Shown here: positions 63,851 to 64,000 of the stretch, in pieces
Position numbering within the stretch: position 1 is the first letter of the stretch
How the letters are laid out: each line of letters begins with the position of its first letter
Assembly: GCA_017431035.1 (NCBI GenBank)
Contig: JAFRLW010000011.1
Location: 1 to 64,000 of the forward strand
Source of the DNA: Clostridia bacterium
Lineage (GTDB): Bacteria; Bacillota; Clostridia; Oscillospirales; Acutalibacteraceae
DNA: 64,000 bases
Direction: 5' to 3'
Position numbers and translations under genes: made by a program
The notes under the pieces: model-generated
The model's input: only the letters and a program-made list of their open reading frames with translations
Told to the model about the DNA's origin: nothing
Database searches by the model: none

Positions 63851-64000
63851 CTCCGAAAAAATAAAAAACTCCGTCCCGATAGGGACGAAGTAAAAAAACA
63901 AATACTCCGCGGTACCACCCGCATTTCCGCAAAAAGCGGACACTTAATTGACCTTTAACGGAGTCATCCGTCACCGCTTACTGTTTTCGGCGGCGCTGCT
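63851..64000 (-). ncRNA. T-box leader of pheS-pheT (partial, runs off the window)
   Basis: On the minus strand GGGTGGTACCGCGG (63907-63920) is the T-box consensus that pairs with the acceptor end of uncharged tRNA. Downstream is a terminator, CTTCGTCCCTA/TCGGGACGGAG (63869-63890) plus T-run, that competes with the antiterminator. The stem I specifier lies beyond the right edge. Predicted sensor of uncharged tRNA-Phe, from the genes it precedes. Confidence 0.95.

Noticed and set aside
63843..63974. 44-codon N-terminal extension of pheS
   Set aside because: It runs through the T-box and terminator; ATG 63842 has a good ribosome site and gives the normal length.
1..64000. CRISPR array, transposase, rRNA genes or origin of replication
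   Set aside because: I saw no regularly spaced direct repeats, no transposase-like protein, no rRNA core sequence and no DnaA-box cluster.

Overview
The window is a chromosomal segment of a spore-forming, Gram-positive anaerobe of the class Clostridia. The best guess is an uncultured gut lineage near Oscillospirales; the exact family cannot be fixed by eye. The reasons are spoIIGA-sigE, an IreB-type regulator, SepF, LytR-CpsA-Psr and YfhO envelope proteins, the gene order miaB-ylbF-mutS-mutL-miaA, T-box, S-box and FMN leaders, and moderate-to-low GC with very AT-rich spacers. Gene density is high, many genes overlap by 1-20 bases, and nearly every transcription unit ends in a clear intrinsic terminator.

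Layout. 0.2-15.5 kb is a long rightward run: a lipoprotein and two-component system, a DUF1385 protein and prmC, recA-recX, rimO-pgsA, cysE-cysS, two methyltransferases (trmN6-like, rsmI), an LCP protein, a small four-cysteine protein and plsC. 15.5-20.0 kb holds a leftward yfbR-like nucleotidase, then yfhO and a fucO-type dehydrogenase. 20.0-20.7 kb is a leftward pair, PqqD-like protein plus S26-like peptidase. 20.8-22.4 kb is spoIIGA-sigE. 22.4-27.0 kb holds two riboswitch units: FMN-ribU, and SAM-metK-metY-metA. 27.0-27.5 kb carries tRNA-Leu(CAG) followed by further copies of its 3' end, each with its own terminator. 27.7-31.0 kb is accessory: a wall-anchored surface protein, an alpha/beta hydrolase and two small membrane proteins. 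31.0-35.2 kb is a leftward operon DUF1846-M20 amidohydrolase-CapA.

35.4-47.4 kb is a rightward housekeeping block: miaB-ylbF-mutS-mutL-miaA, then an HlyD-like protein, yggS, sepF, lspA, an rluA-family gene and a HAD phosphatase. A split transketolase pair follows (47.5-49.3 kb). 49.3-52.3 kb is a leftward GH42-like glycoside hydrolase divergent from an AraC regulator. 52.3-56.7 kb has a tiny lipoprotein and a leftward iscS-thiI-MoCF-like-COG2426 operon. 56.8-59.9 kb has a DUF3048 lipoprotein and a HAMP/SpoIIE-type phosphatase. 59.9-64 kb is leftward ireB and, separately, pheS-pheT under a T-box that runs off the right edge.

How genes work together. MetA (with the acetyl-CoA-type Glu111), MetY and MetK make methionine and SAM by the O-acetylhomoserine route, repressed by SAM through the S-box. 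CysE and CysS couple cysteine synthesis to its charging on tRNA. IscS supplies sulfur to ThiI. YlbF carries a cysteine cluster and sits beside MiaB, an Fe-S enzyme. RecA/RecX and MutS/MutL handle DNA repair.

I found no clear-cut new defence or biosynthetic system. The best candidates for something undescribed are the structured repeat unit and tandem 3'-end copies at tRNA-Leu, the orphan PqqD/S26-peptidase pair, a membrane-anchored protein with a degenerate MoCF/CinA-like domain, and two genes (ribU, M20 amidohydrolase) rich in CGCG in a window that otherwise almost lacks it.
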